A stretch of 10,994 nucleotides of DNA. Source: Pusillimonas sp. UBA6240 (GTDB lineage: Bacteria > Pseudomonadota > Gammaproteobacteria > Burkholderiales > Burkholderiaceae_B). The notes below the pieces were generated by a model. It was given only the letters and a program-made list of their open reading frames with translations, did not search any database and was not told the origin of the DNA. Of this stretch, positions 1 to 4,894 are shown one piece after another. Positions within the stretch are counted from its first letter, which is position 1. Every line of letters starts with the position of its first letter. The DNA is taken from positions 66,943 through 77,936 of the forward strand of contig DJWC01000157.1 in assembly GCA_002441445.1 (NCBI GenBank), read 5' to 3'. A program made the translations under genes and the position numbers.

Positions 1-173
1 GTGAAGCCGTACTGGAAGCCCGAGCAACCGCCCCCCTGCACGAAGACGCGCAGTTTCAGTTCGGGGTTGCCTTCCTCGGCAAGCAGCTCTTTGACTTTGG
101 CCGCCGCGGCGTCGGTGAATATCAGCGGCGACGGCGGAGCTTGCAGATCGGCCGTTTCAGTAAGTGTGTTCAT
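1..173 (-). CDS. erpA: Iron-sulfur cluster insertion protein ErpA (5' part, cut by window edge)
   Basis: A-type Fe-S carrier that passes clusters to apo-enzymes in the cytoplasm, including IspG/IspH-type targets in known systems. Only the first 57 codons lie in the window. The protein begins MNTLTETADL and then has the family's opening block: a 'PLIFTDAAAAKVKELL' helix, a 'NPELKLRVFVQGGG' strand, and 'GGGCSGFQYGF', which carries the first of the three conserved cluster-binding cysteines. The two C-terminal cysteines (CGCG-type motif) lie outside. The ATG at 173 is preceded by GGAG about 7 nt upstream, which supports this start. The gene lies 78 bp downstream of the DUF6776-type gene on the same strand, with a likely promoter of its own in that gap. 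IscA and SufA are paralogues, but the GGGCSGFQYGF context fits ErpA best. The frame is intact as far as seen. Confidence 0.93.
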   Translation of the reverse strand, partial: MNTLTETADLQAPPSPLIFTDAAAAKVKELLAEEGNPELKLRVFVQGGGCSGFQYGF

Positions 174-208
174 GTGTACTCCGTAGCGGCTGCAAAGGGC
201 AGCGCCAT
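170..208 (-). other. Possible 12-codon leader ORF overlapping the erpA start
   Basis: On the minus strand an ATG at 208 opens a frame encoding MALPFAAATEYT. It stops at a TGA that shares an ATGA overlap with the erpA start codon. An overlap of this kind can couple translation of two frames. The mini-ORF has no clear Shine-Dalgarno sequence, and its 3' half contains the GGAG that serves erpA. It may be chance, as a 13-codon frame is short. No homology claim is made. Confidence 0.25.
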
Positions 209-220
209 GTCTATGTGATT

Positions 221-226
221 ACTATA
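221..226 (-). promoter_or_regulatory. Likely -10 element of an erpA promoter
   Basis: The minus strand reads TATAGT here, preceded by GGTGG, in an otherwise very GC-rich 78 bp gap between the DUF6776-type gene and erpA. It matches the sigma70 -10 consensus in five of six positions. No good -35 hexamer is seen at 16-18 bp, so an activator may be needed. Transcription would start near 214, giving a leader of about 40 nt. No IscR-type palindrome was recognised. Confidence 0.45.
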
Positions 227-251
227 CCACCCGCGCGCGGCGACGGGCCGC

Positions 252-1001
252 CTATTCGGGCGCCGGCACGGCGACGCTGCGCGACACCCGCAAAGCCGCG
301 CCCTCGAGAATACTGAGCGTGACGGTCTGCGGCGTGAAGCCTTCCGGCACGCTGAGCAGGCCGCCGCTGCGCTGCAGCTTGTCGAAGCCCAGCGACAGGT
401 CGTCCTCGCCCGCCAGCGCCGCCGGAGCGTCCGAGCTGCCCGGCATCTGCACGGGCTTCAATACCAGACTGACGGCTTTGCCGTCCTGCAAGCCCTTGGC
501 CACGAATTGCATGCGGCCTTTGAACGGGGCGTCTTCCTGGCCGCTGCGCATCAGCAGCACTTTGTATTGCAAGGTGGGGCCCATGCGCTGTATTTCAAGC
601 GCCCGGATGCTGATGGCGCCTTTGGGGCCCGGCGGCCAGAGCTGGTCGAAAAAGGCGAGCTGTTCCCGCGCCCGGCCGAGTTCTTCCTGAGTGCTTGCCA
701 AAGTGGCTTCCAGCCCTTTGCGCGTGCTTTCCTCGACCATGAGGCGGCCGAGGGCGGCGTCCGCCTGAGCCCTGGTTTGAACGAGATCCGCCTTGACGGC
801 GTTCAGTTCCTGCTGCAAGCGCTGCGCCAGGGCCAGATGTTCGCGGCTCGCCTGATTGCGCTGCCAGTAGCCGGCCGCCAATGCGCCGGCAAGCGCGGCA
901 GCCAGCAGGAGCGCGGCCATAGCCGTCCGCCCCGGCCCGCGCCTTGCGGAAACCGCGGCGGATTCCGCCGCGGCGCCGCGGTCTATCTGATTTTTTTTCA
1001 T
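252..1001 (-). CDS. DUF6776-type membrane-anchored coiled-coil protein, function unknown
   Basis: A 249-residue protein of unknown function. Residues 1-26 are polar and Arg-rich (probably cytoplasmic). Residues 27-44 are an Ala/Leu-rich hydrophobic helix, probably a signal anchor. Residues 49-117 are a charged, heptad-like coiled coil. Then comes 'LAFFDQLWPPGPKGAISIRALEI', which I take as the family hallmark, and a beta-rich C-terminal domain (about 128-249). The likely topology is one membrane pass with the coil and C-terminal domain outside the cytoplasm. Similar proteins occur in Burkholderiales between argC and erpA. I recall a bactofilin gene often lying beside it, and none is present here. 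The start codon leads straight into eight A residues (ATGAAAAAAAATC), and no Shine-Dalgarno sequence is visible upstream, so the start is less certain than the frame. The family name is from memory. Confidence 0.8.
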   Translation of the reverse strand: MKKNQIDRGAAAESAAVSARRGPGRTAMAALLLAAALAGALAAGYWQRNQASREHLALAQRLQQELNAVKADLVQTRAQADAALGRLMVEESTRKGLEATLASTQEELGRAREQLAFFDQLWPPGPKGAISIRALEIQRMGPTLQYKVLLMRSGQEDAPFKGRMQFVAKGLQDGKAVSLVLKPVQMPGSSDAPAALAGEDDLSLGFDKLQRSGGLLSVPEGFTPQTVTLSILEGAALRVSRSVAVPAPE

Positions 1002-1124
1002 TCTAGAACAGACCGGCGCAACGACATTCGGTTCCCCGGAAGGCGGACGGCGAATGGATGTTTTTGCGCCGCCCAGCCTGCTCCTGCAGGGCCGGCCCGG
1101 TGTCGCGCCTGGCGCCGGTCAAGC

Positions 1125-2231
1125 TCAGGGCAGCACGGCCAGCTGAGTCAGCCCGGCGGACTCGGGCAGCCCGAACATCAGGTTCATATTCTGGATCGCC
1201 TGGCCCGAAGCGCCCTTGACCAGATTGTCTTGCGCCACGAGTATGACCAACTGGTCGCCGCCTTCGGGCCGGTGCACGGCGATACGCAGCGTATTGGAAG
1301 CGCGTACGGAACGCGTTTCCGGCATGCTGCCTGCCGGCATGACGTCGATGAATTCTTCGTCGGCGTAGCGCTGCTCGAACAAGGCCTGGAAGTCCGTACC
1401 TCGGGCTTCGGGCAGGATGCGCGCATAAATGGTGGAAAACATGCCGCGTATCATCGGCACCAGGTGAGGCACGAAGATAAGCCCCACAGGAGCCCCGGCC
1501 AGGACTTGCAACTGCTCGGAAATTTCAGGATGGTGGCGATGGCCGGCCACGCCGTAGGCCTTGAAGTTGTCGCTGGCTTCTGAAAACAGCGTGCTCACTT
1601 CGGCCTTGCGGCCCGCCCCGGATACGCCGGACTTGCAGTCGGCGATGATATTGGACGTGTCGACCAGCTTGCGTCCGCCCTCCAGCACAGGCGCCAGCCC
1701 GAGCAGCACCGTGGTGGGATAGCAGCCCGGGTTGCCTATGACGCGAGCCTTGCCGATGGCCGGGCGATTCAGTTCCACCAGCCCATAGGCGGACTCTTTT
1801 AGGACATCGGGGCAGGCATGCGGCATTTTGTACCAGCGCTCGAAAGCCTGGGTGTCCTGCAGGCGGAAATCGGCCGCCAGGTCGATGATGCGCACATCGT
1901 GCTTCAGCAGGTCTTGCGCCTGGCTCATGGCGACGCCATGAGGGGTGGCGAAGAAGACCACATCGCACTGGTCCAGCGCTGCTTTTTCGGGCGTCTGGAA
2001 GCAAAGGCCGACCCGCCCGCGCAAATTCGGGAACATGTCCGCCACCGGCATGCCGTCTTCTTTGCGGGACGTGATGGCGGTGAGTTCGACGTTCGGATGC
2101 TGGGACAGCAGGCGCAGCAGTTCCACGCCGGTGTAGCCGGTGCCGCCCACGATGCCCGCCTTGATCCGAGATGCCGTTGCCGAATGGGCGCCTTGCGCGC
2201 CGGCCTGGAGCTTCGCCCCGCTAGTGGTCAT
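1125..2231 (-). CDS. argC: N-acetyl-gamma-glutamyl-phosphate reductase
   Basis: Catalyses the NADPH-dependent reduction of N-acetylglutamyl-5-phosphate to N-acetylglutamate-5-semialdehyde, the third step of arginine biosynthesis, in the cytoplasm. Counting from the ATG at 2231, the protein has 368 residues. A Rossmann motif GIVGGTGYTG lies at 26-35, the catalytic Cys170 in GNPGCYPTT, a conserved active-site segment GHRHHPEI at 230-237, and the C-terminal ASGQAIQNMN at 341-350. This start is chosen because GGGGAT sits 5-6 nt before the ATG. A longer frame back to 2291 has no such signal and reads through the leader. Even so, some 22 residues precede the usual ArgC start near 'IKAGIVGG', so this is slightly long for the type-1 family. 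It follows rpsI but is separated from it by a terminator. The DUF6776-type gene starts 123 bp downstream. Confidence 0.96.
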   Translation of the reverse strand: MTTSGAKLQAGAQGAHSATASRIKAGIVGGTGYTGVELLRLLSQHPNVELTAITSRKEDGMPVADMFPNLRGRVGLCFQTPEKAALDQCDVVFFATPHGVAMSQAQDLLKHDVRIIDLAADFRLQDTQAFERWYKMPHACPDVLKESAYGLVELNRPAIGKARVIGNPGCYPTTVLLGLAPVLEGGRKLVDTSNIIADCKSGVSGAGRKAEVSTLFSEASDNFKAYGVAGHRHHPEISEQLQVLAGAPVGLIFVPHLVPMIRGMFSTIYARILPEARGTDFQALFEQRYADEEFIDVMPAGSMPETRSVRASNTLRIAVHRPEGGDQLVILVAQDNLVKGASGQAIQNMNLMFGLPESAGLTQLAVLP

Positions 2232-2235
2232 AACT

Positions 2236-2241
2236 ATCCCC
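2236..2241 (-). promoter_or_regulatory. Ribosome binding site that fixes the argC start
   Basis: The minus strand reads GGGGATAGTT immediately before the ATG at 2231. This is the only purine-rich anti-16S match near any in-frame start, so it argues against the longer frame beginning at 2291. Confidence 0.6.
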
Positions 2242-2249
2242 AAAAAACA

Positions 2250-2270
2250 ATTATCAACAATGGGATTATG
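2250..2270 (-). promoter_or_regulatory. Candidate argC promoter -10 region
   Basis: Between the rpsI terminator and argC the minus strand has two AT-rich hexamers that could act as -10 elements: CATAAT (2265-2270) and GATAAT (2250-2255). Upstream TTGCGG and TTGCTG are possible -35 elements, but spacing is only about 15 bp in each case. A promoter is expected here because rplM-rpsI transcription should end at the terminator. Which hexamer is used cannot be decided from sequence. Confidence 0.4.
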
Positions 2271-2330
2271 CAGCAAGCAGGCCCGCCGCAATACCCGTCA
2301 GCCAAAAAAGACCGCCAAACCGACGCCCAA

Positions 2331-2363
2331 AAGCAAACACCCCCAACCGGGGCTGGGGGTGTT
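2331..2363 (-). terminator. Rho-independent terminator of rplM-rpsI
   Basis: A perfect 10-bp inverted repeat, AACACCCCCA (2336-2345) with TGGGGGTGTT (2354-2363), encloses an 8-nt loop. Read on the minus strand the hairpin is followed by TTGCTTTT, a broken U-rich tract. It begins about 33 nt beyond the rpsI stop codon. Its position and strength fit termination of the ribosomal operon ahead of argC. Confidence 0.8.
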
Positions 2364-2396
2364 GCGCAGCAAGGCCCAGGGCCCCGAGTACGGAGA

Positions 2397-2789
2397 TCAG
2401 CGCTTGCTGAACTGCTTGCGGCGACGCGCCTTGTGGAAGCCGACTTTCTTGCGTTCGACTTCGCGTGCATCGCGGGTGACCAGGCCAGCCTGCTTCAATG
2501 CAGACTTCAGGGTCTCGTCGTAGTCGATGAGCGCGCGGGTGATGCCATGGCGCACCGCGCCGGCCTGGCCGCTTTCGCCACCGCCATGAACGTTGACGTG
2601 AAAGTCGAACGATTCGAGGTGGTTGGTGAGCGCGAGCGGCTGGCGCACGACCATGCGGCCGGTTTCGCGGGCGAAGTATTCATCCACAGGCTTGCCGTTC
2701 ACGACGATCTTGCCCGTGCCTTTCTTTAAGAACACGCGAGCCACCGAGGTTTTGCGGCGGCCGGTGCCATAGTTCCAATTACCGATCAT
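2397..2789 (-). CDS. rpsI: 30S ribosomal protein uS9
   Basis: Small-subunit protein whose C-terminal tail reaches the P-site tRNA. The 130-residue length is exactly usual for the family. Seen in the sequence: the N-terminal 'YGTGRRKTSVARVFLKKG' block, the 'GGGESGQAGAVRHGITRAL' block, and the basic tail 'KKVGFHKARRRKQFSKR' ending in the typical SKR. It lies 9 bp after the rplM stop, with AAGGATAGG in the gap as ribosome binding site, so it is the second gene of the rplM-rpsI operon. A strong hairpin terminator follows. No oddities were seen. Confidence 0.98.
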   Translation of the reverse strand: MIGNWNYGTGRRKTSVARVFLKKGTGKIVVNGKPVDEYFARETGRMVVRQPLALTNHLESFDFHVNVHGGGESGQAGAVRHGITRALIDYDETLKSALKQAGLVTRDAREVERKKVGFHKARRRKQFSKR

Positions 2790-2798
2790 GACCTATCC

Positions 2799-3227
2799 TT
2801 AGAAATCCAGCGGCTTGGGCTGCTGCGCGGCGTGCGGGTGCTCGGCGCCGGCATAGACCTTGAGCTTCTTGGCCATGGCGTAGCCCAGGGGACCCTTGGG
2901 CAGCATGCCCTTGACGGCCTTCTGGATGGCTCGGCCAGGAAAACGCTCTTGCATTTTCTGGAAATTGGTTTCGGTGATACCGCCGGGATACGTCGAGTGG
3001 CGATAGTACTTCTTGTCTTGCGACTTGTTGCCGGTAACGACGATTTCCGCAGCGTTGATGACGACGATGTAATCGCCGGTGTCAACGTGGGGCGTGAATT
3101 CCGGCTTGTGCTTGCCGCGCAAACGGCGTGCGACTTCGCTGGCCACACGACCGAGGACTTTGCCCTTGGCGTCAATCACGTACCAGTCACGCCTGACTTC
3201 ATGCGGCTTGGCCACAAAGGTCTTCAT
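2799..3227 (-). CDS. rplM: 50S ribosomal protein uL13
   Basis: Early-assembling large-subunit protein. From the ATG at 3227 the product is 142 residues, the normal family length. It begins MKTFVAKPHEVRRDWYVIDAKG and contains the conserved 'GKVLGRVASEVARRLRGKHKPEFTPHVDTGDYIVV' region and the family signature around 'YYRHSTYPGGI', followed by 'MLPKGPLGYAMAKKLKVYAG'. A longer in-frame ATG at 3329 is rejected: it lies in the leader hairpin region, adds 34 unrelated residues, and only the 3227 start has AGGA at a proper distance. It is the first gene of the operon with rpsI. In E. coli L13 represses its own operon through the mRNA leader, and the leader here is long and structured enough for a similar scheme. 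Confidence 0.98.
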   Translation of the reverse strand: MKTFVAKPHEVRRDWYVIDAKGKVLGRVASEVARRLRGKHKPEFTPHVDTGDYIVVINAAEIVVTGNKSQDKKYYRHSTYPGGITETNFQKMQERFPGRAIQKAVKGMLPKGPLGYAMAKKLKVYAGAEHPHAAQQPKPLDF

Positions 3228-3391
3228 GATGGTTCCTAATATATTCAAAGAAAGCCAGGGGAACATCCGCCTGGCCCGGCCCGCTGAAAAACGGCGGGCG
3301 ACAACCCCTTCCCCGTAGCGGGAAGGCATGTTCCGGCCGATGTAAACCGCCTAAGCGTTGTACCTCGCCCGTGCGAAAGCAGCCGGAAAAG
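3228..3391 (-). promoter_or_regulatory. Structured 5' leader of rplM-rpsI mRNA
   Basis: The region from the predicted start of transcription (near 3391) to the rplM ATG is about 160 nt and has no convincing gene. It contains two inverted repeats. The first has arms 3307-3313 and 3320-3326, a 7-bp stem with a 6-nt loop. The second has arms 3279-3284 and 3294-3299, a 6-bp stem over a loop that includes U5 in the transcript. Neither is followed by a U tract at once, so they are not simple terminators. Known biology: rplM leaders are sites of L13 feedback in E. coli. That this leader does the same is an inference. Confidence 0.45.
3234..3237 (-). promoter_or_regulatory. Ribosome binding site that fixes the rplM start
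   Basis: The minus strand reads AGGAACCATC directly before the ATG at 3227. AGGA at this spacing, with the conserved protein start, decides for 3227 over the upstream in-frame ATG at 3329. Confidence 0.65.
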
Positions 3392-3397
3392 CCAATC

Positions 3398-3425
3398 ATC
3401 ATACCACAAATCCCGGATTTGCCAG
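3398..3425 (-). promoter_or_regulatory. Sigma70-type promoter of rplM-rpsI
   Basis: On the minus strand CTGGCA (3420-3425) and TATGAT (3398-3403) are separated by 16 bp. The -10 matches the consensus in five of six positions and the -35 in about four of six. It lies in the only AT-richer patch of the intergenic region and points at rplM. This is the best promoter match in the window. Confidence 0.65.
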
Positions 3426-3548
3426 GAATTTCTCGGCATATGGCCCCATGCGCCGCCCGCGTTGCAGCCACTCGTCCCGCCTGGCGGCGCCTTCCCGGCG
3501 CTTCTCACGCTCGGCCGCGCTCGCGTGGCCGCCCGAGCCGGGCTCATT

Positions 3549-3578
3549 AAAAAGGGAAACGCCGCGAAGGCGGCGTTT
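3549..3578 (-). terminator. Rho-independent terminator of dctP
   Basis: Perfect 9-bp inverted repeat AAACGCCGC / GCGGCGTTT (3557-3565 and 3570-3578) with a 4-nt loop, read CTTC on the minus strand. It is followed on that strand by CCC and a run of five T (3549-3553). It lies about 90 nt beyond the dctP stop codon, the right orientation for ending that transcript. Confidence 0.75.
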
Positions 3579-3645
3579 CTGCCGGGCAGCGTTTCTGCCG
3601 AGCGGCGTACCGTCGGGCGGCGTACCGGCGGATGGCGTACCGCAG
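3573..3645. repeat. Five degenerate tandem units of 15-16 bp
   Basis: Units beginning GCGT start at 3573, 3589, 3605, 3620 and 3635. The first two share GCGTTTCTGCCG exactly. The last three share GGCGTACCG exactly, counted from one base earlier. Spacing is 16, 16, 15 and 15 bp. The first unit overlaps the 3' arm of the dctP terminator. The array is non-coding as far as I can tell. Confidence 0.6.
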
Positions 3646-3665
3646 GCCCGTTGCGGCGGGCCTGC
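3642..3665 (-). other. GC-rich hairpin directly behind the dctP stop codon
   Basis: Inverted repeat GCAGGCCC (3642-3649) / GGGCCTGC (3658-3665), extendable by one more G-C pair inside, begins 5 nt after the dctP stop on the minus strand. No T tract follows, so it is more likely an mRNA 3'-end stabilising or pausing structure than the main terminator, which lies 90 nt further on. Confidence 0.4.
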
Positions 3666-3669
3666 CGCC

Positions 3670-4770
3670 CTACTTCTTCTGCGCGGCCAGGGCGATGCCC
3701 AGGTAGTTGTCGTAAGAACCTTCGGCCACACGGAACCAGGGCACGACGCTGTCGCGGAAGCCCATGTAGTTATCGTAGATCTTCTTGAACATCTCATTCT
3801 TGTCGCAGAACTCTTTGTAGACCTCGTTGGAGGCCTTGAAGGAAGCATCCATGACATCCCTGGGGAAAGCCTTGAGCACGGCGCCGCTGGCGATCAGCCG
3901 GCGCAGGGCGGCGGCGTTGTTGGCGTCGTAGTCGCCTATCATGCGGCCGCCGGCGGCGCGCGAGCAGATATCGATCAAGGCCTTGTATTGCTTGGGCAGC
4001 TCGTTGTAGGCCGCGTCGTTGACGTACAGCGACACCTGGGCCGAGCCTTCCCACCAGCCGGGATAGTAGTAGTACTTGGCGACTTTCTGGAAGCCCAGTT
4101 TCTCGTCATCGGCTGGGCCGACGAATTCGACGGCATCCAGCGTGCCCTTTTCCAGCGAGGGATAGATATCGCCCGGCGCGATCTGCTGGGGAACCACGCC
4201 CATGCGCGACAGCACTTCGCCGGCGAACCCCGCCGTGCGCATCTTCAGGCCTTTCATATCCTCGACGGACTTGATTTCCTTGCGGTACCAGCCGCCCATT
4301 TGCGTGCCGGTGTTGCCCAGCGGGAAGTTGATGATATGGCGCGGCGCGAACAGTTCGCGCATCAGCTTCATGCCGTCGCCCTCGTACATCCATGAATACA
4401 TCTGGCGCGCATTCAGACCGAAGGGAACCGCGGTGTCGAAACAGAAGGAAGGATCCTTGCCATAGTAGTAGTACGAGGCCGTCTGGCCGCATTCCACCGT
4501 GCGGTTGCCGACGGCGTCCATGACGCCGAAGCCCGGCACGATTTCGCCGGCCGGATAAAGGCGTATGGAAAAATTGCCGTCCGTGGCTTCTTCCACCATC
4601 TTGCAGAACATGGAAGCGGTGGAATAAAGCGGAGGAAGCGACGGCCCGTAGGTGGACGTCATCTTCCAGCTGACCTTGGGGTTGCTTTGCGCGAAGACGG
4701 GCGCCGCGACAGCGGCGGAGCCCGCCACCGCGCCCATGCCGGCTTTCTTCAGAAATGAACGACGCTGCAT
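3670..4770 (-). CDS. TRAP transporter solute-binding protein (DctP family, TakP-like)
   Basis: Periplasmic substrate-binding protein of a tripartite ATP-independent transporter, 366 residues. The N-terminus has a Tat-type signal: RRSFLKKAG at 3-11, a hydrophobic stretch, and a probable cleavage site after VFA (residue 27). The mature part shows the DctP fold. 'GLKMRTAGFAGEV' at 174-186 includes Arg178 at the position that in this family binds the substrate carboxylate. 'DAVEFVGPADDEKLGFQKVAKYYYYPGWWEG' follows at 212-242 and resembles the 2-oxo-acid-binding TakP subgroup. The ligand cannot be named from sequence. No DctQ or DctM membrane gene is in the window: the gene has its own promoter, a good ribosome binding site (AGGAG, 9 nt) and a terminator, so it is an orphan binding protein here. 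Confidence 0.92.
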   Translation of the reverse strand: MQRRSFLKKAGMGAVAGSAAVAAPVFAQSNPKVSWKMTSTYGPSLPPLYSTASMFCKMVEEATDGNFSIRLYPAGEIVPGFGVMDAVGNRTVECGQTASYYYYGKDPSFCFDTAVPFGLNARQMYSWMYEGDGMKLMRELFAPRHIINFPLGNTGTQMGGWYRKEIKSVEDMKGLKMRTAGFAGEVLSRMGVVPQQIAPGDIYPSLEKGTLDAVEFVGPADDEKLGFQKVAKYYYYPGWWEGSAQVSLYVNDAAYNELPKQYKALIDICSRAAGGRMIGDYDANNAAALRRLIASGAVLKAFPRDVMDASFKASNEVYKEFCDKNEMFKKIYDNYMGFRDSVVPWFRVAEGSYDNYLGIALAAQKK

Positions 4771-4823
4771 TGAGAATTCTCCTTTCGGCAGTCAGATATT
4801 ATTCGCGGTAAACCAACAGCGCG

Positions 4824-4851
4824 ATATTACACCCTGTCGCACATCTTGCAA
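4824..4851 (-). promoter_or_regulatory. Likely promoter of the TRAP binding-protein gene
   Basis: The minus strand has TTGCAA (4846-4851) and TAATAT (4824-4829) separated by 16 bp, about 55 bp upstream of the dctP start. It sits in an AT-richer patch of the 124 bp gap behind pmbA. With the downstream terminator it makes dctP a single-gene unit. Confidence 0.5.
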
Positions 4852-4894
4852 GCGGTTAAGCCGGTCAAGCCGGGCGGTCGGGCCACGCATCCGC

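Larger units (their letters stand above)
3404..3669. other. Intergenic region between dctP and the rplM promoter
   Basis: No supported gene. From right to left it holds a hairpin just after the dctP stop, a short degenerate repeat array, the dctP terminator, and then about 140 bp of GC-rich sequence up to the rplM promoter. In that last part one minus-strand frame encodes a charged stretch ending 'MGPYAEKFLANPGFVV' before a TGA that overlaps the rplM -10. It has no credible start codon or ribosome binding site, and the frame runs back through the terminator, so it is not called. Confidence 0.55.

Noticed and set aside
507..1583. Plus-strand open frame of 358 codons across the DUF6776-type gene and argC
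   Set aside because: It runs through two real minus-strand genes and the gap between them, with no domain match or ribosome binding site. This is a shadow of GC bias.
3228..3329. N-terminal extension of uL13 from an in-frame ATG at 3329
   Set aside because: The extra 34 residues are unlike the family and coincide with the leader hairpins. The conserved start at 3227 has a proper AGGA site.
3399..3560. Minus-strand charged frame ending 'MGPYAEKFLANPGFVV', possibly the end of a decayed gene
   Set aside because: It looks protein-like, but it has no usable start or ribosome binding site after the dctP terminator, and its stop overlaps the rplM -10. I recognise no family. It is most likely chance.
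3358..4395. Plus-strand open frame of 345 codons, including pentapeptide-like 'GVP' repeats
   Set aside because: The repeats are just the 15-bp DNA array read in frame, and the rest is antisense to the TRAP binding-protein gene.
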